A DNA stretch of 64,000 nucleotides from Methylocaldum marinum (lineage in GTDB: Bacteria; Pseudomonadota; Gammaproteobacteria; Methylococcales; Methylococcaceae). Positions 16,298-24,928 of this stretch are shown one piece after another. Both the position numbers and the translations under genes were made by a program. Location: NCBI RefSeq assembly GCF_003584645.1, contig NZ_AP017928.1, positions 5,221,501 through 5,285,500 of the forward strand. Direction: 5' to 3'. Every line of letters begins with the position of its first letter. Positions within the stretch are counted from its first letter, which is position 1. The notes under the pieces were generated by a model. It saw only the letters and a program-made list of their open reading frames with translations. It was not told where the DNA came from and searched no databases.

Positions 16298-17551
16298 ATG
16301 GCGTCTTTTGATATCGATTGGATACGCTCCCAGTTTCCGGCACTCTCCCAGGACCTGGGCGGCTATCGCCCGGTTTTCTTCGACGGGCCGGGAGGCACCC
16401 AGGTGCCCGAATCGGTGATCGATGCGATGAGCCGCTACCTGGTAACGTCGAACGCCAATGCACACGGCGCTTTCGCCACGAGTCGGCGGACCGACGAGCT
16501 GATCGCCTCGGCTCGCGGCGCGGTCGCGGATTTTCTGGGCTGTGAGCACGATGAAGTGATCTTCGGCGCGAACATGACCACGCTCGCCTTCGCGTTCAGC
16601 CGAGCCATGGGGCGCAGCTTGAAGCCGGGCGATGAAATCGTCGTGACGCGGCTCGATCATTACGCCAATGTTTCTCCCTGGCATGCGCTGGAAGAAGTCG
16701 GGGCGGTGGTCCGCGTTGTCGATTTCCACGTGGAAGATTGCACGCTCGATATCAGCGATCTGGAACGGCAGTTGAGCGATCGCACCCGTGTGGTCGCGAT
16801 CGGATATGCCTGCAATGCCGTCGGCACGATCAACGACGTCGCCAAGGTCGTGCGCCTGGCCCATGCGGTGGGCGCTCTGGTTTTCGTCGATGCGGTTCAC
16901 TACGCGCCCCACGGCCCGATCGACGTACGCGCCCTCGATTGCGATTTTCTGGCGTGCTCTGCCTACAAGTTTTTCGGTCCGCACGTCGGCGTCCTGTTCG
17001 GCAAGCGCGAACATCTCGCCCGCCTGCAACCGTACAAAGTGCAGCCTGCCGCGGACGAAGTGCCTTTTCGCTGGGAGACCGGGACCTTGAATCACGAGGG
17101 ACTGGCTGGACTGATAGCGACGATCGATTATCTGGAGGAACTGGGCCGGCGCGTCTCTGCGTCCGTGGAGAACCGCCGCAAAGCCCTGGTCGCGGCGATG
17201 GAGGCGAGCCGCCGATACGAGCGCCACCTGAGCGAACGATTGATTCAGGGCCTGTCGCGGATACCCGGCGTGACGCTGTACGGCATAACGGATAGTGCTC
17301 GCTTCGACCGGCGCACCCCGACCGTCGGGCTAACCCTAGCCGGCCGGACACCTTACGCGGTTGCCGAGCAATTGGGTGATCGCGGGATTTTCACCTGGCA
17401 CGGCAACTTCTACGCGCTGGGACTCACCGAGCGATTGGGCGTGGAGTCGAAAGGAGGCTTGTTGCGAATCGGACTATTGGCCTACAACACCGACGAGGAG
17501 ATCGATCGGTTGCTGCAGGCGCTGGACGATATTAACGCCGCCTCGGCCTGA
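16298..17551 (+). CDS. cysteine desulfurase-like PLP-dependent aminotransferase class V protein
   Basis: The 417-residue class V protein starts at 16298 after AGAGGAG; the longer frame from 16160 lacks such support. It has the PLP pocket VDAVHYAPHGPIDV and the lysine in CSAYKFFGPHVGVLFGK, matching the cysteine-desulfurase-like subgroup. In true SufS/IscS enzymes a catalytic cysteine sits in a C-terminal loop. Here the corresponding region, FTWHGNFYALGLTERLG, has no cysteine and the last ~150 residues contain none. Desulfurase activity is therefore doubtful and the substrate unknown. Confidence 0.82.
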   Translation: MASFDIDWIRSQFPALSQDLGGYRPVFFDGPGGTQVPESVIDAMSRYLVTSNANAHGAFATSRRTDELIASARGAVADFLGCEHDEVIFGANMTTLAFAFSRAMGRSLKPGDEIVVTRLDHYANVSPWHALEEVGAVVRVVDFHVEDCTLDISDLERQLSDRTRVVAIGYACNAVGTINDVAKVVRLAHAVGALVFVDAVHYAPHGPIDVRALDCDFLACSAYKFFGPHVGVLFGKREHLARLQPYKVQPAADEVPFRWETGTLNHEGLAGLIATIDYLEELGRRVSASVENRRKALVAAMEASRRYERHLSERLIQGLSRIPGVTLYGITDSARFDRRTPTVGLTLAGRTPYAVAEQLGDRGIFTWHGNFYALGLTERLGVESKGGLLRIGLLAYNTDEEIDRLLQALDDINAASA

Positions 17552-17572
17552 AGGTGCCGAAGCGGCGTTTTT
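17534..17572 (+). terminator. intrinsic terminator overlapping the end of the PLP gene
   Basis: AACGCCGC and GCGGCGTT, with inner arms CTCGGC/GCCGAA, make a long GC-rich stem followed by TTTTT at 17568-17572. The hairpin begins inside the last codons of the upstream gene. Confidence 0.8.
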
Positions 17573-17588
17573 CCGACGTGCCGCGGTG

Positions 17589-19139
17589 TCAGGGATTGCA
17601 GTTCAGGACGGTATCGCCCGGATCGTACAAGCAGAGATCGCCGTCCACGTGGGCGCCGCCATCGACGGTATCGTTGCCGCCCGTGCCATCCGCAACGTTC
17701 AGCCAATCGTCCTGGTCGCCGCCGTTGACGATGTCCTTGCCCGAACCGCCGTCGGCCCTATCCCGGCCGGCGCCGCCATCGATGATATCGTCGCCGTCGC
17801 CGCCGGAAATCGTTTCATCGCCGTCGTCGCCCGAGAGCTTGTCGTTGCCGGCGTCGCCGGCGAGCACGTCGTCGCCGGTACCGCCGCCGATGGTGTCGTC
17901 TCCCGGGCCTCCCTTGATCGCATCGTTGCCGGGGCCTCCGCAAATCAGATCATCCCCGCCGCCGCCGTCTATCACATCGTTGCCGCCGAGTCCGAAGATG
18001 ACGTCGTTATCCTGCGTTCCGCGCAAAACATCGGGGCCGTCCGTGCCCACGATCGCGCCCTCCGGCGGGGGCCCGGCACACGGATCCGTGACCGCGGCGA
18101 GCGCTACGCCGGTTGGCTGCACGATACGCTGATCGGTGATCGAAGTCAGCAAGGCGCCGGTCTTGGCGTCGTAAACGCTCAGGGCATTGGCAAAATATTC
18201 CGGGACGTACAGCTTGTCCTTGCCGGGATACAGCGCCATTTGATCGATTCCGAAGAATCCGAAAGTGACCGAAATCGGGATCGACAAGGCCGGGGCGTCG
18301 TCCAGGGCAGCGGTAGATCCGTCATATGAAAAGGCGTCCACGAAGCCTTCGTAGCTGCTCCTGACATACACGCGATCTCCGGCGCTGTCGACCAGGCCCG
18401 AAATTCCGAAATTCCCGGACAAGGTCCGTGTGTCGACCCGTTCCAGTCCAGGCACCGTAAACGACGTCATGCTTCCGGATAAGGTGGTGACGACAAGGCC
18501 GGATTTGGCGTCCGGGGCACAGAACACATTGTTCGGTTCGTCGTCGAGAGACAGCACGTCGCCGGTGTCCTCCAGGGCGCCACGACTATCGATCGTGAGC
18601 CGGCGCACCGTCCCTTCGGCGGACGACGTGACCAGCACCGAACCGTCGCTGCAGACATCCACGGAGTTGGTGTCCGAATCCCGGGAAAAGGTATGGATCT
18701 CGCTTCGCGCGGCGATGTCTATGACCGAGATCGGTTGCGGATCGCTGCCGTCGGCTATCACCAGATATTTTCCGTCGGGACTGATCGAAAGATCCTCGCC
18801 GTTGTTGGCGATGGGAATCGGATTCTTGCCGTCGGAAAGTCGGGGGGGGGAAGCGGTCAGGTCGATGACGAAAACCTCGCCATTGAAATTTGTCACGAAA
18901 CCGTGTCGTTGATCCGGGCTTATCAGCACGTCACCGATGGAACCCGGCGGTATGGGCACGGAACCGAGCACGGAATCGGTGTCGGCATCGAACACCGTTA
19001 CCGCGGATTCGCTGTTATCCGCCACCAGGCCGAGAGTCCTAGCCGATATCGCGGGCGACTGCAAAACGGCGGTTACAGCCATGACGGCTCCGTTGAGCAG
19101 TAGTGCCGGACGCATCTTTTTTCCGTAATCGTTCGTCAT
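17589..19139 (-). CDS. secreted beta-propeller protein with C-terminal RTX calcium-binding repeats
   Basis: The 516-residue protein starts at 19139 after GGAAGGA and has a signal-like N-terminus (PALLLNGAVMAVTAVLQSPAISA). Residues about 35-360 are YncE/lactonase-type beta-propeller repeats (TVFDADTDSVLGSVPIP, VFVIDL, SISPDGKYLVIADG, SVYDAKTGALLTSI). From about 370 to 500 come roughly a dozen nonapeptide RTX repeats (GGNDVIDGG, GGDDLICGG, GPGDDTIGG). The protein ends soon after, without an obvious RTX type I secretion tail, so Sec export of a Ca2+-stabilised protein is possible. A run of eight G at 18843-18850 is a possible phase-variation or sequencing-error spot. Confidence 0.8.
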   Translation of the reverse strand: MTNDYGKKMRPALLLNGAVMAVTAVLQSPAISARTLGLVADNSESAVTVFDADTDSVLGSVPIPPGSIGDVLISPDQRHGFVTNFNGEVFVIDLTASPPRLSDGKNPIPIANNGEDLSISPDGKYLVIADGSDPQPISVIDIAARSEIHTFSRDSDTNSVDVCSDGSVLVTSSAEGTVRRLTIDSRGALEDTGDVLSLDDEPNNVFCAPDAKSGLVVTTLSGSMTSFTVPGLERVDTRTLSGNFGISGLVDSAGDRVYVRSSYEGFVDAFSYDGSTAALDDAPALSIPISVTFGFFGIDQMALYPGKDKLYVPEYFANALSVYDAKTGALLTSITDQRIVQPTGVALAAVTDPCAGPPPEGAIVGTDGPDVLRGTQDNDVIFGLGGNDVIDGGGGDDLICGGPGNDAIKGGPGDDTIGGGTGDDVLAGDAGNDKLSGDDGDETISGGDGDDIIDGGAGRDRADGGSGKDIVNGGDQDDWLNVADGTGGNDTVDGGAHVDGDLCLYDPGDTVLNCNP

Positions 19140-19653
19140 GATGATCCTTCCCTGTTCGTGAGTGAAAAACAGCCGCGGTTCGAGCGGTCCTGAGTACGCA
19201 CGTGCGGAGTAGCGCGCGGCTCCCGCACGGAAATACCGATCCGGCACGACGCGAAGCAGGGCGGCCGGGTCCGCCGATCGGAGAAAAGTGGTAAAGCTTT
19301 AGACACGCTTTGTATTGGACGATTCGTTTTTGTTTCAATTATTTGCCGAGCGCGATTGAACCTTGCCGTATAGCCGTCTTCCAGGCAGTATGGCTGCCGG
19401 TGCTCCGGCGACGGTTCCTATATCGTTTCACGGACTCCGGACACTATGCCGTATGTTTGTAGGCGTGGCGGAACGAATCGCGAACGAGCTTTGAACTTAG
19501 AGGAAGGCAATCGCTCTATGGTGAATGCCGTTTGGCATATATCAAACATACGATCTGCAATCGTGGAGTGGCACGGCCGCTGACATCGCGCAACCGGCAC
19601 CGCGATTTGTGAGACACGACACTGCGCCTGCTCACGCTTTGCAAGGAATCATC

Positions 19654-22278
19654 ATGTGCATTGCTGCGCCCTTTCGAATAGACTTACGACAAGTTATTCG
19701 GCCCATCCGTGCGGCTCGTGTCCGAGTCCTTCGGGCTAAGGGTTTCCAGCGGAGCCGCGCGGAGCGGTGTCGAGAGAGGCTCGGATCGTGGAGCCTGCGG
19801 CTGCTGCTCGTGTTCAGCCTGGTCGGGGCGGGGCTGGCTCGAGCGGAGTCGGATCGTCCGCTGGTCGTCGGATCCGAGGTCGGCTTTCCGCCCTATGCCG
19901 AAATTGATGAGTCCGGACAACCGACCGGATTTGCCGTCGAGCTGTTCGCTGCGGTAGCCAAGGTAATGGACATTAGCGTCACCTTCCGTACCGGGCCATG
20001 GGATTCCATCTGGCAAGGGCTGAAGTCCGGCGAACTCGACGCGCTGCCCCTGGCGGCGCATCTTGACGAACGTGAAGGTCAGGTGGAATTCACCCGGCCG
20101 CATACCATCGGCTATGACAGTTTCTTCGTTCGCAAGGGCCGCTCGCCGGTTCCTTCCATCGGCCAGGCGCGCGCCCTAAGCATCATCGTCCTGCGTTCCG
20201 ATGCCGCTCACCATGCTCTCGTCAGCCGCGGTTTCACCCATCAACTGGTCTTCGTCGACAGCCTCACCGACGGTTTCCGCCTGCTGGCCTCCGGACAGCA
20301 TGATGCGGTGCTGGGACCGCGGCTGCAGGGCGACAGGCTGGTCGAGGCCAGCGGTCTCTCCGCGATCATCGAAGCCGGTCCGCCGCTCAAGGATTACCGG
20401 CGCGAGTTTTGTTTCGCCGTGCGCAAGGGCGATACGCGACTCCGCGACCGGCTCGACCAGGGCCTGGCTATCGTCATGGCCAGCGGCGAGTATGACCGGC
20501 TTTACGGAAAATGGCTCGGCATTTACGAAACTCCGACCTTTCCGGTCAAGTACGTGGCATGGGGTACGGGGGTTATTGCCGTTCTGTTGGCGCTGCTGGG
20601 ACTATGGACCCGGCAATTACGCCGGCAGGTGGCGCTGAGGACCGCGGAATTGGCCCGAGCCGTCGCGTCGACACAGGCGGAACGGCAGCGGCTCAACGAT
20701 GTTTTGCAAGCGCTTCCGGTTTCCGTGGTCTTGTTGTCGCAGGACTACCGGGTGGTCTTTGCCAACCGCTTTTTCGAAGAGCGCTACGGCAAGGCCCGGA
20801 ATCGGCGCTGCTACGAATACCTGTTCGGCCGCTGCGCGCCGTGCGAGACCTGCGAGACCTATACAGTGCTGAAGTCCGGTGCTCCGGTCGACTGGGAATG
20901 GACCGCACCGGACGGACAGGATTACCAGATCCATGATTTTCCTTTCCCCGACAATGAGGGGGCTTCGATGATCATGGAGGTCGGCATCGACATCACCGAG
21001 ATGAACCGGGCCAAGCAGGCGCTGAGGGAAGCCAATGCGTCGCTGGAGCAGCGGGTGGCCGCACGTACGGCCGAACTGGAAGCGGCGCGACGGGAAGCGG
21101 AAGAAGCGCGCGACCTTCTGCGCGTGACCATGGACAATGCGCCGGCGCTGATGTCCTACATCGATGCGGATTGTCGGTACCGTCGCGTCAACGGGGCCTA
21201 CGAACGGTGGTTCGGTCACGGCAGCGAGCAGGTTCGGGGACGCCATGTTCGGGAAGTGCTCGGCGATTCCGCATGGCGGGTCATCGCCCCTTATGCCGAG
21301 CGGGCTTTAGCCGGAGAGCGGGTTGCGTTCGAGATTTCCGTACCCTACGCCGAAGGCGGTATGCGCTGGTGTCACGCCACCTACTCCCCGGATCTTGATG
21401 CGGCGGGGCGGGTGCGTGGATTCGTGGCGCACGTGCTCGACGTCACCGAGCGCAAACAGGCCGAGGAGGGGCTGCGCGAGGCCGACCGGCGCAAGGACGA
21501 ATTCCTGGCCATGCTCGCCCACGAGCTCCGCAATCCGCTGGCTCCGATCAGCAACGCCGTTCAGATTATGCGGAGATTGGGGACGATGGATTCCAAACTC
21601 CAGTGGACGCGGGATGTGATCGATCGCCAGGTTGAACATTTGACCAGGCTGGTGGACGATCTCCTGGATGTCTCCCGTATCAGCCGGGGCAAAATCGAGC
21701 TCAAGAGAGAGCCCCTTGAGCTGGCGGAGATCGTGCAGCGGGCGGTAGAAACCAGCCGGCCGCTGATCGATGCCCGCCGGCATCAATTCGCCATACATCT
21801 CCCGCCGCAGCCGGTGCACGTCGAGGGCGACCTGGTTCGCCTGGCGCAGGCGGTGTCGAACTTGCTCAATAATGCCGCCAAGTACACCGACGAGGGCGGG
21901 CAGATCAGTCTGAGCCTTGAATCATCCGACAGCGATGTCGTGATTCGGGTCCGCGATACCGGGCGCGGTATCGATCCCGTGCAGGCATCCAGTCTGTTCG
22001 ATCTGTTCTATCAGGTGGACCGCACCCTGGACCGTGCGGAAGGAGGCTTGGGTATCGGCCTGTGCCTGGTCAAACGCCTGGTGGCGATGCATGGCGGCGA
22101 GATCTGGGTTTTAAGCGAGGGGCGGGGGCAAGGCAGCGAGTTCGGTATCCGTCTGCCGCGCCTGCGGGGATCGCGGCCGTTCATTGTCGGCTCGGTCCAT
22201 GCCGGTAGCGGCGAGCGGCAGGTTTCGTATCCCGGACCGTCTTCTTTAGAAAAATCCGATTATAAATCGGGTACGTAA
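19654..22278 (+). CDS. sensor histidine kinase with periplasmic solute-binding domain
   Basis: From ATG 19654 (AAGGA upstream) the product is 874 residues. It has a hydrophobic leader at about 45-65, a bacterial solute-binding family 3 domain at about 70-290 (PLVVGSEVGFPPYAEIDESG), and a membrane segment at 296-318. Two PAS regions (345-450 and 485-600), a HisKA domain with His about 622 (MLAHELRNPLAPI) and a HATPase domain (725-835, with DTGRGIDP and GLGIGLCLVK) follow. The first PAS contains a cysteine cluster (CYEYLFGRCAPCETCETY), a possible metal or redox site. No receiver domain or neighbouring response regulator is present. The solute-binding family suggests an amino-acid-like ligand. 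Confidence 0.88.
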   Translation: MCIAAPFRIDLRQVIRPIRAARVRVLRAKGFQRSRAERCRERLGSWSLRLLLVFSLVGAGLARAESDRPLVVGSEVGFPPYAEIDESGQPTGFAVELFAAVAKVMDISVTFRTGPWDSIWQGLKSGELDALPLAAHLDEREGQVEFTRPHTIGYDSFFVRKGRSPVPSIGQARALSIIVLRSDAAHHALVSRGFTHQLVFVDSLTDGFRLLASGQHDAVLGPRLQGDRLVEASGLSAIIEAGPPLKDYRREFCFAVRKGDTRLRDRLDQGLAIVMASGEYDRLYGKWLGIYETPTFPVKYVAWGTGVIAVLLALLGLWTRQLRRQVALRTAELARAVASTQAERQRLNDVLQALPVSVVLLSQDYRVVFANRFFEERYGKARNRRCYEYLFGRCAPCETCETYTVLKSGAPVDWEWTAPDGQDYQIHDFPFPDNEGASMIMEVGIDITEMNRAKQALREANASLEQRVAARTAELEAARREAEEARDLLRVTMDNAPALMSYIDADCRYRRVNGAYERWFGHGSEQVRGRHVREVLGDSAWRVIAPYAERALAGERVAFEISVPYAEGGMRWCHATYSPDLDAAGRVRGFVAHVLDVTERKQAEEGLREADRRKDEFLAMLAHELRNPLAPISNAVQIMRRLGTMDSKLQWTRDVIDRQVEHLTRLVDDLLDVSRISRGKIELKREPLELAEIVQRAVETSRPLIDARRHQFAIHLPPQPVHVEGDLVRLAQAVSNLLNNAAKYTDEGGQISLSLESSDSDVVIRVRDTGRGIDPVQASSLFDLFYQVDRTLDRAEGGLGIGLCLVKRLVAMHGGEIWVLSEGRGQGSEFGIRLPRLRGSRPFIVGSVHAGSGERQVSYPGPSSLEKSDYKSGT

Positions 22279-22369
22279 ATATCCTGGGCGGGTTGCGTCC
22301 GCCGCCAGGGCGGGGCACGCCCGGATGAATCCTGCCCGCGTTCACGAGTCGGGTTAAAGGGCAAGCCGA

Positions 22370-23593
22370 TCAATAGACCAAACCCGATCCCCGCTTGCCT
22401 TTCGGTACGATGGTGATAGGCGGCGGGGATGCCGCTGCCTGGTTTCTGCCGGGATGTCGTTCCTCGCCGATGGCGGAGCCGGGAGGAATGTTATTGTAGC
22501 GATCGACGATGGTCCGGCGCAGCTTCGCGCCACGGCCGATGACGGTGTAATCCATGATGATGCACTCGTCGATGTCCGCGTCCGGTTCGATGACCACTTC
22601 GCGCCGGATCACCGAGCGGTTGATTCTCGCGCCTCGAATCATGGAGCCGGCACCGAGAACGCTGTCGCGGACTTCGCCGTCGATGATCCGGGTATCCGGT
22701 CCCAGATAATTGTCGGAATAGATCGGCCAGTTCGGATTGAAAATTTCAAAGCGCGGTTCCTCGCCCAGCATGTCCATGTGGGCCGCGAAATACGCGTCGA
22801 TCGTGCCGACGTCGCGCCAATAGGGCTGGTCTTCGTAGGGTTTGATGCCGGGGACGCGATTCAGGGCGAGATCGTAGACGTAAACCCGGTGCGTACGGAG
22901 CAGACGCGGCAGGACATCCCGCCCGAAATCCTGCTCGCTGCACGGCCGCATGGCTTCAAGCGTGTCGATCAGAACGTCCGTGCTGAAGATGTAATTGCCC
23001 ATGGATGCCAGCGCTCGACCTGGATCGCCGGGCATGGGTTCGGGCCTGGCCGGTTTTTCCCGGAATTCCGCCACGCGGCCGTCCGGGCCGGGGCGGATGA
23101 TGCCGAAAGCCGAGCATTGCTCCAGCGGCATGGGTAGGGCGGCCACGGTGACATCGGCATTTCGTTCCAGATGAAACCGAACCATTTGATTGATGTCCAT
23201 GCGATATACGTGATCTGAGCCGAAAACCGCCACTACGTCGGGAGAGTGGTGATCGATCAGTCCCAGATTCTGGTGGACCGCGTCGGCGGTGCTTTGGAAC
23301 CAGTCCGGGCCATCGCGCATCTGGGGAGGCACGACGGTGACGAAATGGCCCGCAATCAGATGGGATATCGACCAGGCCCTGCGCACGTGCTCGATCAAGG
23401 ATTGGGACTTGTATTGGACTAATAGGTAGATCGAATGGATTTCGGAGTTGACCAGATTGCTCAGCACGAAATCCACGATACGATACCGTCCGCCGAATGG
23501 AACCGCCGGTTTGGACCGTTCCGCGGTGAGGGGGAGAAGGCGGTTGCCCGCGCCGCCGGCCAAGACCATGGCCAAGACTCTGGGGGGCGCCAT
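22370..23593 (-). CDS. glgC: glucose-1-phosphate adenylyltransferase
   Basis: The 407-residue protein has the nucleotidyltransferase motif MVLAGGAGNRLLPLTAERSKPAVPFGGRYRIVDF (split here over residues 9-42), VFGSDHVYRMDINQMVRFH, the sugar-phosphate region MGNYIFST, PYWRDVGTIDAYFAAHMDML, and a C-terminal left-handed beta-helix. It makes ADP-glucose for glycogen synthesis. No other glg genes lie nearby. Length and motifs are normal for bacterial GlgC. Confidence 0.95.
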   Translation of the reverse strand: MAPPRVLAMVLAGGAGNRLLPLTAERSKPAVPFGGRYRIVDFVLSNLVNSEIHSIYLLVQYKSQSLIEHVRRAWSISHLIAGHFVTVVPPQMRDGPDWFQSTADAVHQNLGLIDHHSPDVVAVFGSDHVYRMDINQMVRFHLERNADVTVAALPMPLEQCSAFGIIRPGPDGRVAEFREKPARPEPMPGDPGRALASMGNYIFSTDVLIDTLEAMRPCSEQDFGRDVLPRLLRTHRVYVYDLALNRVPGIKPYEDQPYWRDVGTIDAYFAAHMDMLGEEPRFEIFNPNWPIYSDNYLGPDTRIIDGEVRDSVLGAGSMIRGARINRSVIRREVVIEPDADIDECIIMDYTVIGRGAKLRRTIVDRYNNIPPGSAIGEERHPGRNQAAASPPPITIVPKGKRGSGLVY

Positions 23594-23843
23594 TGTTAGG
23601 CCTCTGTTGTTCTAATGGGACAGCTTCGATGGCGAATGTAAAGGATTCTCCTTCTTGGGTTCCCTGGCAATAAGGACAATTACTGACGGCTGGACCTCGT
23701 CGGCAAATTCAGCCACGATTTGCCTACTTATCAGGGCGACGGCGTCGGGATGGTTTTGCCGGAGCTCGATCGAGGAACGCTTTTACTGGTACCGGACTCC
23801 AAGCCAAGGCTTGAGCCGATTCAACTCCCAAGGTGTCATCGCG

Positions 23844-24443
23844 ATGTCCATGTTCAGATTTTTGCCCGGAATCCTCGTCGTGGAGGCGGCCACGGTCGGG
23901 GTGGTGATGGCGGCGAGGGGCGGTTCCGGCGAGGCGGACTGGGTTCCGCTGGGCGTTCTCGCGTTCATCATCACGCTGCTGATCGCCGTCTGGTTCGGGT
24001 CCATTGCCAATCACTTGAAGAAAGACGCTTTGGCCGAGGCTCAAAATAGTTTTGCGCGAGAGCGGGAGAATCTCCTGATCGCCGCCGAAACCGACAAGCG
24101 GGCGACGCTGGAGGAAACCCACCAACGGCTGATCCGCGAAGTCAGCCGTGCCCATCGCAGGGCCAATATCAAGCTGGGCCTGGGGCTGTTCGCTCTTATG
24201 AGTATCGGAGCCGTCCTCCTGGCCATCGAACTGGTCACGGTGGGTTTGCTGACCTTCGCCGCCGCCGGCGGCGCGGTCGCGGGTTATCTCGTCCGCAGCC
24301 GGCAGGAGTCCCTGGCCTATGCAAAGAAAGCCGATCAAAGTCCACCGCCGCAGGTTGAACGAGTGATCCACGCCAAGCCGGAGGAACCGGCGTCGCGCCG
24401 GCTGCTTCGACAACGCGGCGGGGATCAAGGGGCGAATCGATAG
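23844..24443 (+). CDS. hypothetical membrane protein
   Basis: The 199-residue product (start 23844 or 23850) has a signal-like or membrane helix at about 5-25, a second at 34-52, a charged helix at 55-110 (AQNSFARERENLLIAAETDKRATLEETHQRLI), and a pair of hydrophobic stretches at 113-155. The polar tail is rich in Pro, Glu and Arg. The coiled-coil between membrane segments suggests an assembly or scaffold protein, but no family is recognised. Confidence 0.6.
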   Translation: MSMFRFLPGILVVEAATVGVVMAARGGSGEADWVPLGVLAFIITLLIAVWFGSIANHLKKDALAEAQNSFARERENLLIAAETDKRATLEETHQRLIREVSRAHRRANIKLGLGLFALMSIGAVLLAIELVTVGLLTFAAAGGAVAGYLVRSRQESLAYAKKADQSPPPQVERVIHAKPEEPASRRLLRQRGGDQGANR

Positions 24444-24539
24444 GGGGAACGAGCGTGCAGCGGTCGGCAATACTTTGCCGTACGAGCGAGATGAAAATGC
24501 GCTTAAAGCCCGCTCTCACGAAGCCGATCGCCGGATTCG

Positions 24540-24881
24540 CTACAAGCGATTTCCGAGCGATGGGCGTTTGCACCGGATCACGATGGTTTTCTCGATGACC
24601 GGCGCGGTTTTTCCCTGTCGAATCGCTCCGGTGACCATATCGAAAATTTCATTCATCTGCCGCTCGTCGCTCAGGGCGATCTCGTCATATCCACGCGTCC
24701 CGCAGATTTCGCCGGCCTTCCGGTAGCAACCGTCTCTCGCGAGGCCCCGTTCTTCGCAGGTGATCTGATACGCCGGATCGCCGCTGGGTAAATAAATCGA
24801 CCGCGCGGTCGGCTCCGACAGCGAGTGGGCGCATCCCGTCAGTCCGGAAACCAAGCACATCATACCCAGCCGCTTTTTCAT
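24540..24881 (-). CDS. small putative lipoprotein
   Basis: The 113-residue protein begins MKKRLGMMCLVSGLTGC, a lipoprotein signal with lipobox LTGC and Cys17 as the acylated residue. The mature part has four further cysteines (ITCEERG, DGCYRKAGEICG, IVIRCKR) that could form two disulfides. Family not recognised. It starts 48 bases upstream of the end of the adjacent minus-strand gene in gene order and may follow it in transcription. Confidence 0.7.
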   Translation of the reverse strand: MKKRLGMMCLVSGLTGCAHSLSEPTARSIYLPSGDPAYQITCEERGLARDGCYRKAGEICGTRGYDEIALSDERQMNEIFDMVTGAIRQGKTAPVIEKTIVIRCKRPSLGNRL

Positions 24882-24928
24882 GTGATTTGGGCCCTCACGT
24901 CGAATGGTGAATCCCTTGGGATTATAGG

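Noticed and set aside
18840..18850. Frameshift at the G8 tract
   Set aside because: The frame is continuous through the tract and domains on both sides are in frame, so no error is inferred from this copy.
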